DNA of 64,000 nt from Huntiella abstrusa (taxonomy: Eukaryota > Ascomycota > Sordariomycetes > Microascales > Ceratocystidaceae), in NCBI GenBank assembly GCA_025685495.1, contig JAJNMT010000285.1, positions 62,001 through 126,000 of the forward strand, in the 5' to 3' direction. The first letter of the stretch is position 1. Each line of letters opens with the position of its first letter. Under the pieces are notes generated by a model. It saw only the letters and a list, made by a program, of their open reading frames with translations, was not told the DNA's origin and made no database searches. Both the position numbers and the translations under genes were made by a program. Below, in pieces: positions 11,232-22,589 of the stretch.

Positions 11232-11554
11232 ATGACATTTCTTTTACTGCAATGGGAGGCGTTACACGGTATATAAAATTCAATCTAGATCATAAATCAG
11301 TCATCATAGGCGCTTATCAGAATCATGAATCACAGGGTTAGACCCTAATATGCATCCACTTTGACACTTTCATGCTCGAGAGCATCACCGGACATGTCCT
11401 TCCGTGGATGCTGAAAGGTAGCATGTAACATCCCAATTGGGTGAGATAACGGGAAGGAAGGAAATGTGACTATATAATGTAGGTTGGCGTCGCATATGCG
11501 TAGATATTTCCTACATTTTCTTTGCAACGAAAACCTCTTTGTCAACTTAATACA

Positions 11555-12949
11555 ATGTTTGCCCGTGTTCGCGCGCAAAAGGCGCTTGTCAGAAGCTACT
11601 CTACCATCCCCCCCTCTAAGCAAAAATACATTCCCTCCACAGGGACATATCCTCTCGGCTTCCGCGCAACCGGTCTCAATGTTGGTGTGAAACCTAAGAA
11701 TACCACGAAGCCCGATATCTCCATCATCACCTCGGACACGCCATGCGCGGCTGCCGCTGTGTTCACCAAGAACCGGTTTCAGGCGGCGCCGGTGGTCTTT
11801 TGTAAGGAGTTGCTTGAGAAGAAGGGCTTCCAGGGCTTGAGAAGCGTGGTTATTAACTCGGGTTGTGCCAATGCTGTTACGGGAAAGGGGGGTTTGGAAG
11901 ATGCCAAGTTGATGAGTGAGGAGGGTGATCGTGTGCTTGGTGGTGAAGGAGCTACTCTGGTAATGAGCACGGGTGTCATTGGCCAGCGGTAAGTCCCGAC
12001 GACCATGGAACGTCTACGTTAAACTAACAAGTACAGTCTCCCTATCTCTAAAATCATCGATGGTATCCCCAAAGGCGCAACAACCCTCTCCTCCAATCAC
12101 GACTCATGGCTCCAAGCCGCCACAGCAATCTGCACCACCGACACCTTCCCTAAGCTTCTCTCTCGCACATTCACTCTCCCGTCATCTTCCAAAACCTACC
12201 GTCTCGCGGGTATGACCAAAGGCGCCGGCATGATCCACCCCAACCTCGCCACCATGCTCGGTGTCCTAACCACCGACGCCGCCATCGCCCCCGAGTTGAT
12301 CCGTCCTCTCCTCAGATATGCCGCTGACCGCTCATTTAACTCGATTACCATTGACGGCGACACCTCCACCAACGACACCGTTGCTCTCCTCGCCAACGGC
12401 GCTGCTGGCGGACCCATCGTTGACAAGGAGGGTTCCCCAGATTACTTGGCCCTCCGTGACGTCATCACTCAATTCGCCGCAGATCTCGCCAAACTGATTG
12501 TCCGTGACGGTGAAGGAGCCACCAAGTTCGTCACCATCAGCATTGAAAGCGCCGCTTCCGAGACTGCCGCGCGCAAGGTCGCCTCCACGATTGCCCGCTC
12601 CCCACTTGTCAAGACAGCTCTCTACGGAAAGGATGCTAACTGGGGACGTATCCTTTGTGCCACGGGCTACGCTCTTGTGTCCGAACCTGGCACGGCAGAG
12701 ACGGATGTTACCGAGGTTATTCCGGAGAAAACCAGTGTTTCGTTTATCCCTACTGATGGATCCAAGGAATTGAAACTTCTTGTTAATGGCGAGCCAGAAA
12801 GTGTAGATGAGAAGCGGGCGTCGGAGATTCTTGACTTGGAGGATCTAGAAATCCGGGTTCGTTTGGGAACTGGAAAGGAGTCTGCGACGTACTGGACTTG
12901 CGATTACAGCCATGAGTACATTACAATTAACGGCGATTACCGCACTTGA
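11555..12949 (+). CDS. ARG7: Glutamate N-acetyltransferase / ornithine acetyltransferase, mitochondrial
   Basis: Exons 11555-11988 and 12037-12949 (48-nt intron) give 448 residues. The enzyme transfers acetyl from N-acetylornithine to glutamate, recycling acetyl groups in arginine synthesis. The chosen start, MFARVRAQKALVRSYST, is a mitochondrial presequence; an in-frame ATG at 11522 is less likely. Seen: NSGCANAVTGKGG; the junction TGVIGQRLP restored by splicing; the autocleavage region KGAGMIHPNLATML, in which the precursor is cut between Ala216 and Thr217 to expose the Thr nucleophile; NSITIDGDTSTNDT; ALYGKDANWGRI; and the C-terminal YSHEYITINGDYRT. It lies 323 bp downstream of HIS3 on the same strand. 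Confidence 0.96.
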
Positions 12950-12990
12950 TTTTGTATATAAAATGTAATAGACGTATCATAATATCACGA

Positions 12991-13062
12991 GGCCCTATGG
13001 CGCAACGGTAGCGCGTTTGACTCCAGATCAAAAGGTTATCCGTTCAAATCGGGTTGGGGTCA
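12991..13062 (+). tRNA. tRNA-Trp (CCA), no intron
   Basis: The 72-nt gene folds as a full cloverleaf: acceptor GGCCCTA with TGGGGTC (one G-U at position 2 and one at position 6), D stem GCGC/GCGC, anticodon stem TTTGA/TCAAA around loop CTCCAGA with anticodon CCA, and T arm ATCCG-TTCAAAT-CGGGT. The discriminator is A. A short T-run at about 13068-13073 is a Pol III terminator. No intron is present. Confidence 0.93.
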
Positions 13063-13104
13063 ATTATTCTTTTTGCCTGTGCTCCAAGCTACATACATAC
13101 ATAC

Positions 13105-13868
13105 TCAATCTCTCGACGGACTCAACGGCCTATTGAACCCACCATTCCGGTTCATGTACTGCCGATACTTACTCGTCTTTTCTTTCCTAACACCTCCAAC
13201 GTTATTCCCCACCACTTTCTTCCCCTGCGTCGATCCAAAGCCACCAAAGCCTAGCATAGCTTGCATGGCCGACATGTCGCTATCGTCTACCTCTACCTCG
13301 GGGTCTTCCTCCTCTGACGGCGCGGGAGATGGCGACCGGGCTGGGGCCGGCTTGGCGGCAGCGGCGGCGGCGGCGGTTGTTCCGGGTGTCATGCGGAAGG
13401 ACATAGCTGGGCGTGAGGTAGGAACGGTGGTCGTGGGGGTCGGGGTGGGGGTATCTTTGGTTCGGGTTGGGATTGACTTTTGCGCTGGGGAGGCGGAGCG
13501 GTGGTCTGGAAGTATTAGTTAGCTTGGGCTTATTAGATGTACATTTTGGACATACCTCTTTGTCTTTCCTCATCCTTAGGACGTGATGGTTTCTCGTCGC
13601 GTCTTCCGTCTCTCTCCTTCTCCTTCTCTCTATATCCGCGACCATGCCTATCCCGCCCTCTATCACGCGATCGCGATCTCGAACGATATCTCCTCTCCTT
13701 GCGATCTTGCTCACGGTATCCACCACGGTCATCTTTCCTGTCCCCTCTCCGACCATCTCGATCTCTTCTTCCGTCGCGGTCTCGCCCGTTATCCCGCGAG
13801 GGAGCCACGTTCCGTTCGGAATCATCCCACAAGGTTCGGGAATCGGGGCGTCTCCTTCTATCTGACAT
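13105..13868 (-). CDS. U4/U6.U5 tri-snRNP 27 kDa protein (SNRNP27/RY1 type)
   Basis: Exons 13556-13868 and 13105-13505 (50-nt intron) give 237 residues. Family knowledge: SNRNP27 is an SR-like component of the spliceosomal tri-snRNP that influences 5' splice-site choice. Seen: an N-terminal 100-residue RS/RD/RE domain (SRSRSRDRGRDRHGRG), a low-complexity Ala/Pro/acid linker, and the diagnostic C-terminal core. That core has MSAMQAMLGFGGFGSTQGKK, then KYRQYMNRNGGFNRPL, and ends SPSRD. The GFNRPL signature is the strongest evidence. The gene is convergent with tRNA-Trp, which ends 42 bp past its stop. Confidence 0.9.
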
Positions 13869-13991
13869 TGTGATGGTTGCTAATGAAAAAGTGATGAATA
13901 AAGTTGAAAATCGAATCAATCTATTTTACCCAATGCGTCTACACAAGTGCTTTTATCCATCCATGTATCTAACCCCAGACTTGAAGTAACC

Positions 13992-15107
13992 CTAAATCTC
14001 TTCGTCCTCCTCTTCGTCAAAGTCGTCAAAGTCTTCGGCACCAATCTCATATAAGATACGACCACCTTCACCGCCGCCAACGTCGGTTTGTGCGTCAAAG
14101 TAGGGGAGAACAATCTCCTCACGATCCTTCTTTTGCTTCTCGGTGAGACCAAGGTTGAATGTTGTAAGAGCCTCCTTCGAGTCATCTGTAGCAACAGTAG
14201 GTGGTTGGAAGGCAGGGTGATCTGACAGGAGAGATAGTGTCGTTCCGGCTTGTTGACCTTGTGCTTGGTTTGTCCGTCGATGAAGGAGGAATGTCTCCGT
14301 TACCTGACGACCAGACTTACGACGAAGGTCCATGCGGACGACGGCTGAATCTACCCGGGATACAGACGGGTCATCGATGCCACGGATACATCCTGTAGGT
14401 TGAGCGGCAATTCCCAGGTCTGGCTCGGCTAAGGCCCTGTTCCGAGCAGTTTGACAAGCGAGTTGGTGAGCGGTAGGTGTTAAATATAACAAAGCCGTAG
14501 CCAGATGCGTCAGAGTCGCTAGTGGATGAGGAGCATATTCAGGATATGTAGACGGTAAAATGGTAGGTAAGTCAGAGTGATGAATAGCAAGCAGTGACGC
14601 ATGCGGGGTGATTAAGGAAGACAGAAACGGGACAGCGGCTGTTGGATGAGCCGTGATCAGGGAGTTCAAAGAGGAAAGAATGATGAGGGTTCCTGGACAT
14701 GTTAGTCGTTTACATGGTTAAGCTTGACAGAGCCCTTACGTTGTGGCGTCTTCACCGCTTTATCAACCGGTGCACAAGCTCGCACGACTTCCTCTCTCAC
14801 ATTGGCCAACTTCTTCCCCCAGGCTTTAACGAAACACTCAGCCCAAAGTGGCTTTCTAAACACATCGAATGATACAAAGACAACCTTGGTTCTTGAAATC
14901 TACAAAGAGTCAGCCATCTCCACTTATACAAACATCATCTCAGCTAACCTGTGCTCTCTTAACAAACTCTCCCACAACCACATCGCCCGGCTGTTCCAGA
15001 CTATCCACCAAAACCGTCAATGGACTGGCACTATCCCTCTGATTCAGCAACTTCTGAAAAAGCAACAAGCTCTTTGACCGGTGGTGTTCTTTAGCTGTAG
15101 GAGGCAT
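13992..15107 (-). CDS. ELP5: Elongator complex subunit Elp5
   Basis: Exons 14949-15107, 14740-14899 and 13992-14692 give 339 residues. Elp4-Elp5-Elp6 form a RecA-like hexameric ring that helps Elongator modify wobble uridines in tRNA. Seen: the N-terminal RecA-like start (LTVLVDSLEQPGDVVVGEFV), then ISRTKVVFVSFDVFRKP, and after the second intron TLIILSSLNSL, the expected beta strands of the fold. The C-terminus carries TFNLGLTEKQKKDREEIVLP followed by LYEIGAEDFDDFDEEEDEE, the typical acidic Elp5 tail. Introns are 49 and 47 nt with canonical ends. The gene is divergent from the Zn2Cys6 gene starting at 15629. Confidence 0.85.
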
Positions 15108-15628
15108 TTTGTCTTGTCCGTCTCGTTCATCTATCTACAATCCATATCCAACATCCCGTAGACTCATACACTCCACCAATGACGTTAAGGGACCCTAAAG
15201 AGGGTTTCGTCGCTTACGTAACACCCGCAGGGCGCAAAAGGAGGGAGAAGAGAGGCAAGAGCTGCTCGCGAAAAACTATATTTTGCCAAATGCGCAAAGC
15301 ACTCGTGAGTTCCGTCCGGGTTTCAATCTAATGAACATTCTTTCTCAACCGCACACATCATCATTCATCGCCTTCATCACGCATATTCACCACCACAAAC
15401 CCTATTAACCCCAATCTCGGTCCTCGGCGCCCTCCCGAAATCAAATCCACCAATCAGCATCCCTCGGCTCAGGCCCCGAAAACGGCGCCCACCACCGATT
15501 TTTTTCACTATCCTTCCTTGTCGCTAGACACTCGCGCCTGCTTCACGTATCCGGCCCTGAGCCGCGTTACGTTATCTACAGATAATCTCCAACGCAAGTC
15601 GCCACGCCTGTGCCGCCCGTCACACAAA
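15108..15628. promoter_or_regulatory. Divergent promoter between ELP5 and the Zn2Cys6 gene
   Basis: This 521-bp gap between two outward-facing starts has no supported ORF. The stretch next to the Zn2Cys6 start is C/T rich, usual for fungal core promoters. No specific operator could be assigned. Confidence 0.4.
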
Positions 15629-18514
15629 ATGACAAACCCCAAACCCCCGCCGCCAGGCTCGCGAGAAGCTTCCCCCCCGAGGACCCATGTCCATGGGAAT
15701 GGCCATCCCCATGGCCCGCCGCCCCGGAGATCACCCGGACCCCTGGTTATCAAAACGGCCAGTCCGGCGTCCAGCGGCCCGTCGAACCCCCCGTCGGCTT
15801 CCGCCACGCCACTCACCTCGCATGCGCCCGCGCCAATTGCAGTTTCTGGACCCGCTCCTGTCCGTCATCAGCCTCCACCCGGCAGTCACGGGCCTTCTAG
15901 ACCGCACACTCCACCGCGGAATTTTCATCCCCATGGGCACGCCCCCGGGAGCGGCGCCGGCGCAGCATCCACCTCTTCGGCCCGTCCCAGCGTAACAAGC
16001 GCGGCTCAAAACGGCATCTGCAAGTCCCCAGGACGCGCGCGTGATGCCAGTTTTACAGCGTAAGTTTCTCCCTTTGGTTCTTCCTAATCCGGTAACATGC
16101 CTGGACTGGACCCACCCAGGTATCATGTACCGGGTCTTCAAGCCGACCGGACCGGACCGGTGCGCCGTGGCTCGGACTAACAAGCCGATTTATGATAGAT
16201 GTCTTACATGTCGGAGCAAGAAGGTTAAGTGTTCGGGGGGTAACCCGTGTGCGTATTGTAGCAAGAGAGGTTTACAGTGTACAGCAACAGCCCCGGGTCA
16301 GAGAAGGGCTTACTCGGTGACGTAGGTTCTTGTGCTCTTATCACCGTGGTTGATAGATACTAACCTCATGATAGGCGCATCCAAGAATTGGAATCGAGAC
16401 TGGCCGAGTATGAAAGGACCGTTGGAAATAACAACGGCTCAGGAGAACCACCAAAGGCATCCGGTCCTGCCCCACCGCCGCCACCGCCACCAACCTCGGT
16501 GCATTCCACTCCGGCAGCATCAACTCTGCCCCATTCGCATCCGCATGCTCATGCACCTCCGCCGCCTTCACGTGTTCCATCTCATCATTCTCACCATTCT
16601 CATTCTCATTCTCACTCGCATACACCACAGCCTCGTCATTTATTATCTCCCCGGCAATCTCCGGCGCAAAACTCCTCGCCGGACAGTACAATCTTCGCCG
16701 ATACAGCCCTATCAACTTCCCAGACTTTTGGTTCCCGCCTAGAAAACATCATTAATCGTCGTCCCCAAGGAGGAAGACAACCGTCTAACGGACCATCGAC
16801 CCCGTCCGTCGCCATGTCACGGAACCCATCAATTAGAAGACCTCCAGGCTTCCCCAATGTCCCAAGCGAACAGGCGGCTTTTCAAATCCTTGATGTGTTG
16901 ATCCTTCATCTGTGCCACATTCAACATCACTTTGACGCTCGGTTATTCGCGGATAAGTTATCTACGTTTTATGCGCGGCCCAGTCAGCTTGACGCAGCAT
17001 TTTATACTTCACCATCGGTAGTTGAACTTCTTCTTGTTCTGGCCGTTGGTAAACTTCTTGCGGCTGGAGACCATGAACTCGTTAATGAAGATGGAAGGAT
17101 ACCCACGGAGGAACTTCCCGGGTCGGAAATGTTCCGGTATGCTCATGCTAATATGCCTAACTTGAGTAACACCTTGAGTCTTGGACCTCTTGGCGTGGAA
17201 CTCCTTGCGTTGACCGCCATGTATCTACAGAACTCGGGACGCAAGGAAGAAGCCTATGTTTATATCAGCACTGCGTTGAGACTTTGCTTGACACATGGCT
17301 ACCACATCGAGTCAACGCGGAAACCTCTTCTTCAAAGTGAACGTGTCCATATTAACCGACTTTGGTGGACGGTATACATGCAAGAGCGCCGAGTCGCCGC
17401 AGCTACGGGACACTCTTCCTCAGTTGATGACCCATCTATCGAAATCCCTCTTCCGTCGTCAGCACCTGGTTTCTTTCATCCCGGCGGTCTCTGTACCACG
17501 ATCAAAATCGCGCGAGTCACGGGCCACATTATGAATGTGCTTTACGGCCCTGGCCTACGTACCGAGGAGCAATTCGTTCCCAATGTGCAGGAAATTGTCC
17601 GTCAACTGTATGATATATCCAAGGAGATTCCAGCGGAGCTCGGTGTGGAAAATCAATCTGCCGATACGGATGTGAATTTCCGGACGGTTGCTTCGTTGCA
17701 TCTGATGTTATATCATACTATTATCTTGACTATAAGGCCGATTTTATTACATGTTGCACAGCTCATCTTGTCTAATAGACCACCAAAAGCTGCATCTTTA
17801 CATTCCACGCCACTGGGCAAGTTATCCCACACCTGCACTGAAGCTGCCCGCCGTTCTCTACGGGTCCTGGTAGCTCTTCAACAAAGAGACATGATGCTCT
17901 CCTTTGGATTCTTCGACTCGGACGCTCTTTTCTCCGTAGGATTCATCCTCATACTGTCTGCAGTTCTTGACTCTCAAGAGCCACGACCTCAACCAGCATC
18001 AACCCTTGGTCTAGACGATGCCATCGGTGTCATGGAACATATCGCCTCTCGTGGAAACCGTGTCGCCGCTGAACGTCTTGAAGCTGTAAAGCGCATTTGG
18101 AGCAAGGTGTCAGAGTACCTAGCTGACGTATCAGCTGCTAACCCCCCACAACAACAACATTCTTCCGTCCCGGCTGTTCATGAAGCACCCGGAATGCCTT
18201 CCAATCTGGCGCCAACTCAACAGGTTCCTTCGTATCCTGCAAATGCCACTCAGGGAGTTACCGCGCCGCCAGTCGATGGGCTATTCTCAGATGTCCCGGT
18301 ACATACAGACCTGTTGAATGATATTTCCCACCTTTGGCAAGTCGCCCCTCAACAGGTTGACGTCATGGGTAATGGAGCTATCCCCGGTGCTCCAATGGGA
18401 ATGATGGATGACAGAAGCTACTTTAGTCTCTACATGGACCAGGATTGGACATTAGTAGGGGAAGGTGAAACGGACTTTGCAGAATTATCAAGGCAAATCT
18501 TGGAATTCAGTTAG
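15629..18514 (+). CDS. Zn2Cys6 fungal transcription factor with Fungal_trans domain
   Basis: Exons 15629-16059, 16199-16321 and 16375-18514 give 897 residues. Splicing the 137-nt first intron (GTAAGT ... ACTAAC ... TAG) creates the zinc cluster start ...SFTACLTCRSKKVKC. The binuclear cluster is C145-x2-C148-x6-C155-x5-C161-x2-C164-x6-C171, followed by a linker and a short coiled coil (RIQELESRLAEYERT). N-terminal residues 1-140 are Pro/Ser/His rich. After another Pro/His-rich linker comes the Fungal_trans (PF04082-type) region, with AFQILDVLILHLCHIQHH, ALRLCLTHGYHIES and RLWWTVYMQERRVAAATG. The C-terminal 130 residues are Gln/Pro and acid rich, a plausible activation domain. The target pathway cannot be inferred. 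An upstream-frame ATG at 16041 reads through the same cluster but lacks the N-terminal exon. Confidence 0.88.
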
Positions 18515-18701
18515 TTGGTTATGTAGGTCATACCTTTACATAGATTTCTCAATGTAGTACAAAATACCAAGGTACCCTAACAACCCTAAACCAAGCTAGC
18601 AATGTGGCGTTTAAACCCTTGTTTTATTCCAGGGCATAACTATTTACAACTTGCGACAGTGAACAACTTGAGACAAACGAACAACGACGACGACGGGCAA
18701 A

Positions 18702-19442
18702 ATGTCCATGATACTTTCGACTCAGATCTCGCGCCTTGATGGTGAGTTTACTAGAAACCATGGGGGAGAAACAATGAACTAACGGCGTAGGCCTGATGTT
18801 ATGCGCCACGGTGGACGATGACGCCTCCCTCTCGGAAGTCAAGAACCAAGTTAAACAGGTTCTCCGTACTTTAACCCGCAACAGTGAATCGCAAGCGAGT
18901 ATTGACAGCGGCGCCCTAAGTATCCAGTACGTTTCTTTTCTCGCTACGCTCGAATGTTGACTAACAACCCCAGCTACCTCATCGCCTCGGAAACCATTTT
19001 CCTCACAATAACCGCCTCAGCCTACCCGCGCAAATTAGCCTTCACATACCTCTCTGACATCTCCCATGAATTCCACACGACCTATCCACCAGCCACGCTT
19101 CTTGCGCCGTCGTTGAGACCCTATGCTTTCATGGAGTTTACTACTTTCATTACACGGACGCGAGACACGTATGCGGATACTAGGGCGACGCAGAACTTGG
19201 ATAAGTTGAATGATGAGTTGCGCGATGTCACTAAGGTGATGCATAAGAATATTGAGGATTTGCTTTATAGAGGGGACTCGTTGGACAAAATGGGCGAGTT
19301 GAGTAGTAGATTGAGAGACGATAGTAAGAAGTATAGACGGGCTGCTGTGCGCATTAACTGGGAGTTACTTGTGAAGCAGTACGCGCCATTTGCTGGTCTT
19401 GGCTTGTTCATTTTGGTTTTTCTTTGGTGGCGCTTTTGGTAG
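18702..19442 (+). CDS. SEC22: R-SNARE Sec22, ER-Golgi vesicle fusion
   Basis: Exons 18702-18741, 18791-18926 and 18974-19442 give 214 residues. Sec22 is the v-SNARE for ER-to-Golgi and retrograde transport. Seen: an N-terminal longin domain (about 1-120) with the family start MILSTQISRLDGL; YLIASETIFLTITASAYPRKLAFTYL; and FMEFTTFITRTRDTYAD. The SNARE motif runs from about 127 to 187 (LDKLNDELRDVTKVMHKNIEDLLYRGDSLDKM), with the zero-layer Arg in LLYRGDSLD. A C-terminal anchor (PFAGLGLFILVFLWWRFW) ends the protein. The first exon is 40 nt; both introns are 47-49 nt with CTAAC branches. Confidence 0.95.
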
Positions 19443-19514
19443 GTTGGAAGTAGTAGGGTCTAGTCATATATCTCTAATCATTGGTCATTCCTAAAGGGTA
19501 TCTATAACAATCAA

Positions 19515-21221
19515 TCACATAACACTACAGCTATCAGCAGCTTTGGGCATTTCAACTCCGTATCCCGTATGAACCCATTCAAGATGTTTCGCAAACTCCT
19601 TCAAATCACCAAAAGTCTCTCCTACGCCAACACCAACAGGCTCTAATTCATCTTGACCCTCGGCCATACGTAGTTCTCCTTCAAAGGTCTCTTCACAGAA
19701 CTGACATATATGTCCTGCTTGCCATTCAACACCCACAGGAGCCAAATGACTAGCTATCGCCACAGGCGCAAATACAACAGACTTCTCTTCATGTGTAGCA
19801 CGACTAAAGGCTGTTGCTTGCCAATGTGGATGATGTTGAGGGACAAGTGGTGTCTCATCTGACTCAGTTTCAGTATCTGGGTTTTCCGAATCAGCTGTAG
19901 AGGCGTCTGAATGGTTCCTAGTTCGATGTACAGGTAATGTCCCTGTGTTGTTCGTCGGTGGTAACCCTGATAATGGCCCATCTATAAGTGACCTTCGTGA
20001 TGGCATATCTGAAATATCGTCCCAGATGATATACCCATCACAAAAGTTACAAACAAAGGCAATATCTCCATCTCCAAACTGTTCGAAATGTCCAACGGTA
20101 TTACAAGTTGCAATCTCCATCATACAATGTCTTTGATAAGCTGGATCTGTAGGGTCCTCCCTTCTACCAGCCCAAGCTCGTTGTTGTCTATGTACAACGA
20201 AAGCCCCTAGACATCTCGAGGTAGATTCATTCTTGGATTCGAATATTCGTCGTGCAGTATGACATTGCGCTATATGCAAATCATGCGAAATAGCTTTCGT
20301 CTCGTTAATCCATAATGGTGAAATCGGTCCACCATCACGATTCCATTGACGAAACAATTCAATATGTTCTTCCAACCTATCATATATCTTTGCCAACTCA
20401 AGCAATGAAGCCTCTGTCAAAAGTTAGTTTCTCCCTTGTTTCGTCAAACAATCTAGAAGAACTTGAAACTTACTAGTCCGATCATTTGGATAGTAATGTC
20501 TTCCAGCCAACAACTCAGGTAACTCCTGGAAATCCTTCTTCGCCAAATCCAAAGCCGCCTCCAACGCCCTCACCTGCTCAAATTCATCCGGTCCCCAACT
20601 TCTCTTATCCGCAAAATGAAAAGTCTTGATTCCCTCGTCAAGCACCAACGCAATCTTTGCCAAAAAGAACCCCACAGTCTTTGTCCTTATTTCCCGGTCC
20701 CGTTGCGCCTCGGGAGTCTCTTGTACGCCCGGTCGAGGCGTCACTGTACTTCCTGTTGAAAGGCCGGGGGTTATATTTGTTTGCGGCGGTGGTGGTGGGT
20801 TTATAGTTGGAATGTCATGACGACCACCTCGACTTCGTGATAAGCTAGGAAACTCAGGCGCTTCTTTCAACTGACTTGAAACTACCCTTGCCGGTGGAGA
20901 ATCCACAACAACCTCCGGTCTCTTCCCCCACGGTCGTCGTTCCGGAAACCCCGCTGTAGGTGGCGGCGCAATCGGGGTATCCTGCGTCGGTGTATCGGCA
21001 TGTGGATGTCTCTCGAACCCCGCCTCATCAGCTTCACTATCAGTATCAAAACCCGTCCCAGCTCTATGGAGAGCCTCTCGAATATGTATTGCCGGCGGCG
21101 GTGGTGTCGAGGAAGCGATAAGGGTTTGTCCCTGTGCGTGTGTTCTATGTGGGTTTGTCGGGGCGGCCACGGCAACGGAAACGGGCGATCGAGCGGCCTG
21201 CGAGGCCAGTGAGGCGTACAT
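19515..21221 (-). CDS. Unknown protein with Cys/His zinc-like motifs
   Basis: Exons 20474-21221 and 19515-20413 (60-nt intron) give 548 residues from the ATG at 21221 (MYASLASQAARSPVS). An upstream in-frame ATG at 21287 is open but would add a hydrophobic leader and is less likely. Seen: a Pro/Ser-rich disordered N-terminal 180 residues; a helical middle (TKTVGFFLAKIALVLDEGIK, then EFEQVRALEAALDLAKKDF); a block with CDGYIIWDDISDMP preceded by FVCNFC; and a C-terminal HICQFCEETFEGE ... EFAKHLEWVHTGYG, which has the spacing of a single C2H2-like finger. This looks like an ascomycete-specific protein. I do not know its function. Confidence 0.75.
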
Positions 21222-21924
21222 ATGGATGTCGTGATAAATAGGAACAAAAGTGAAAATCGTAATGCGCCAAGGAAGGGGAAAAAACAATCAACTATATGTA
21301 CTAAGCTTCCGGATGCAGCAGGTGGTAGGTCGCATACATAACTCTCTGTACACAACAGCAATCAGTCAACCAGGGTCTCAGGGTTTCCCTTACTATTTAC
21401 GTCTGTTTGCCAGGTGAGTCTGTCAGTCTGTTCATCCGTAGGTAGCACCATTGCCCTCCGAGTCGTCCATGCCAAGACCCCACGTTCCAAGTGCGCCTTG
21501 CCAATTTAATTTTGTCCAACTTGACAGACAGGCAACAACCAAACCAGGGTGCCGAGTTCTCCGTATTCTCGAGAAATCCCATCCGACCGTTCCGCCCGGC
21601 CGTTAAATCCGTTATTTCTAACCAAACGAAATACGAAAGACAGCGGAATCGTTTCGTTTCACCCCAACATCTTCCGTTTCATCCTTTTTGACCTCGTAAA
21701 TCCTTTCCTTCTTCACTTTTTGCCCCTAGATACGTCATTAACCCTATTGTGTCAACTGCGCGTCTATCGCGTCTACTGATAAGATAAGGGTTGGTCGCTG
21801 CATCGTGGCCTCACTTAGTATCGCATTTGAATCCCATGCGCCGTGTATAGCTTCATTTCAGAGTTAACTAGAGTCATCCATCGCAACTAGCCATTTGGCA
21901 TAGAATAACTCCACAACCGCCAAA

Positions 21925-22490
21925 ATGACTTCAATCCGGAAACTGTCCTCGCAATTCCTCACCTTTTCTTTCATCCTGACCACAGCATTCATGGTAAGTT
22001 TCTTTCCCCCGAATCCGACTCCTTCAATCCACCATACTAACACCAAAACTAGATGTGGAAAGGTCTCTCCATAGCCAGCAACTCTCCATCTCCCATCGTT
22101 GTTGTCCTTTCCGGTTCCATGGAACCTGCCTTCCAACGTGGTGATCTTCTTTTCCTTTGGAACCGCAATCTGTTCACCGAGACTACAGTTGGTGAAGTTG
22201 TCGTGTATAACGTTGCCGAGAAGGATATCCCAATTGTTCACCGTGTTGTTCAGAAGTTCGGCGAGGGTCCTAGTGCCAAGTTACTTACCAAGGGTGATAA
22301 CAACCGGATGGACGATGTTGAGCTGTACGCTCGTGGTCAGGATTACTTGGTACGGAGTGACATTATTGGCAGTGTTTTCGGCTATGTACCGTTCGTGGGC
22401 TACGTCACTATCTGGCTGAGTGAGAACCCACATATGAAGACTTTTGCACTGGTAGCCATGGGTCTACTGGCTGTATTTCAAAGAGAGTAG
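21925..22490 (+). CDS. SEC11: Signal peptidase complex catalytic subunit Sec11
   Basis: Exons 21925-21993 and 22053-22490 (59-nt intron) give 168 residues, the usual Sec11 length. The enzyme cleaves signal peptides in the ER lumen. Seen: an N-terminal membrane anchor (about residues 9-30); the catalytic serine in VVLSGSMEPAFQRGD (Ser45); the catalytic histidine in IVHRVV (His86); and the TKGDNN segment with Asp105. The ER-type enzyme uses Ser-His-Asp rather than the bacterial Ser-Lys dyad, and His is present here where bacterial enzymes have Lys. A C-terminal hydrophobic segment (TFALVAMGLLAVF) completes the protein. Confidence 0.96.
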
Positions 22491-22589
22491 AAGTACATAC
22501 AGGATGAAGAAAGACATTGATTTAGACAGCATTACAACACATAATTACAATATTTGTAGACAACAAAGTACAACAAGAAACACTCCTTA

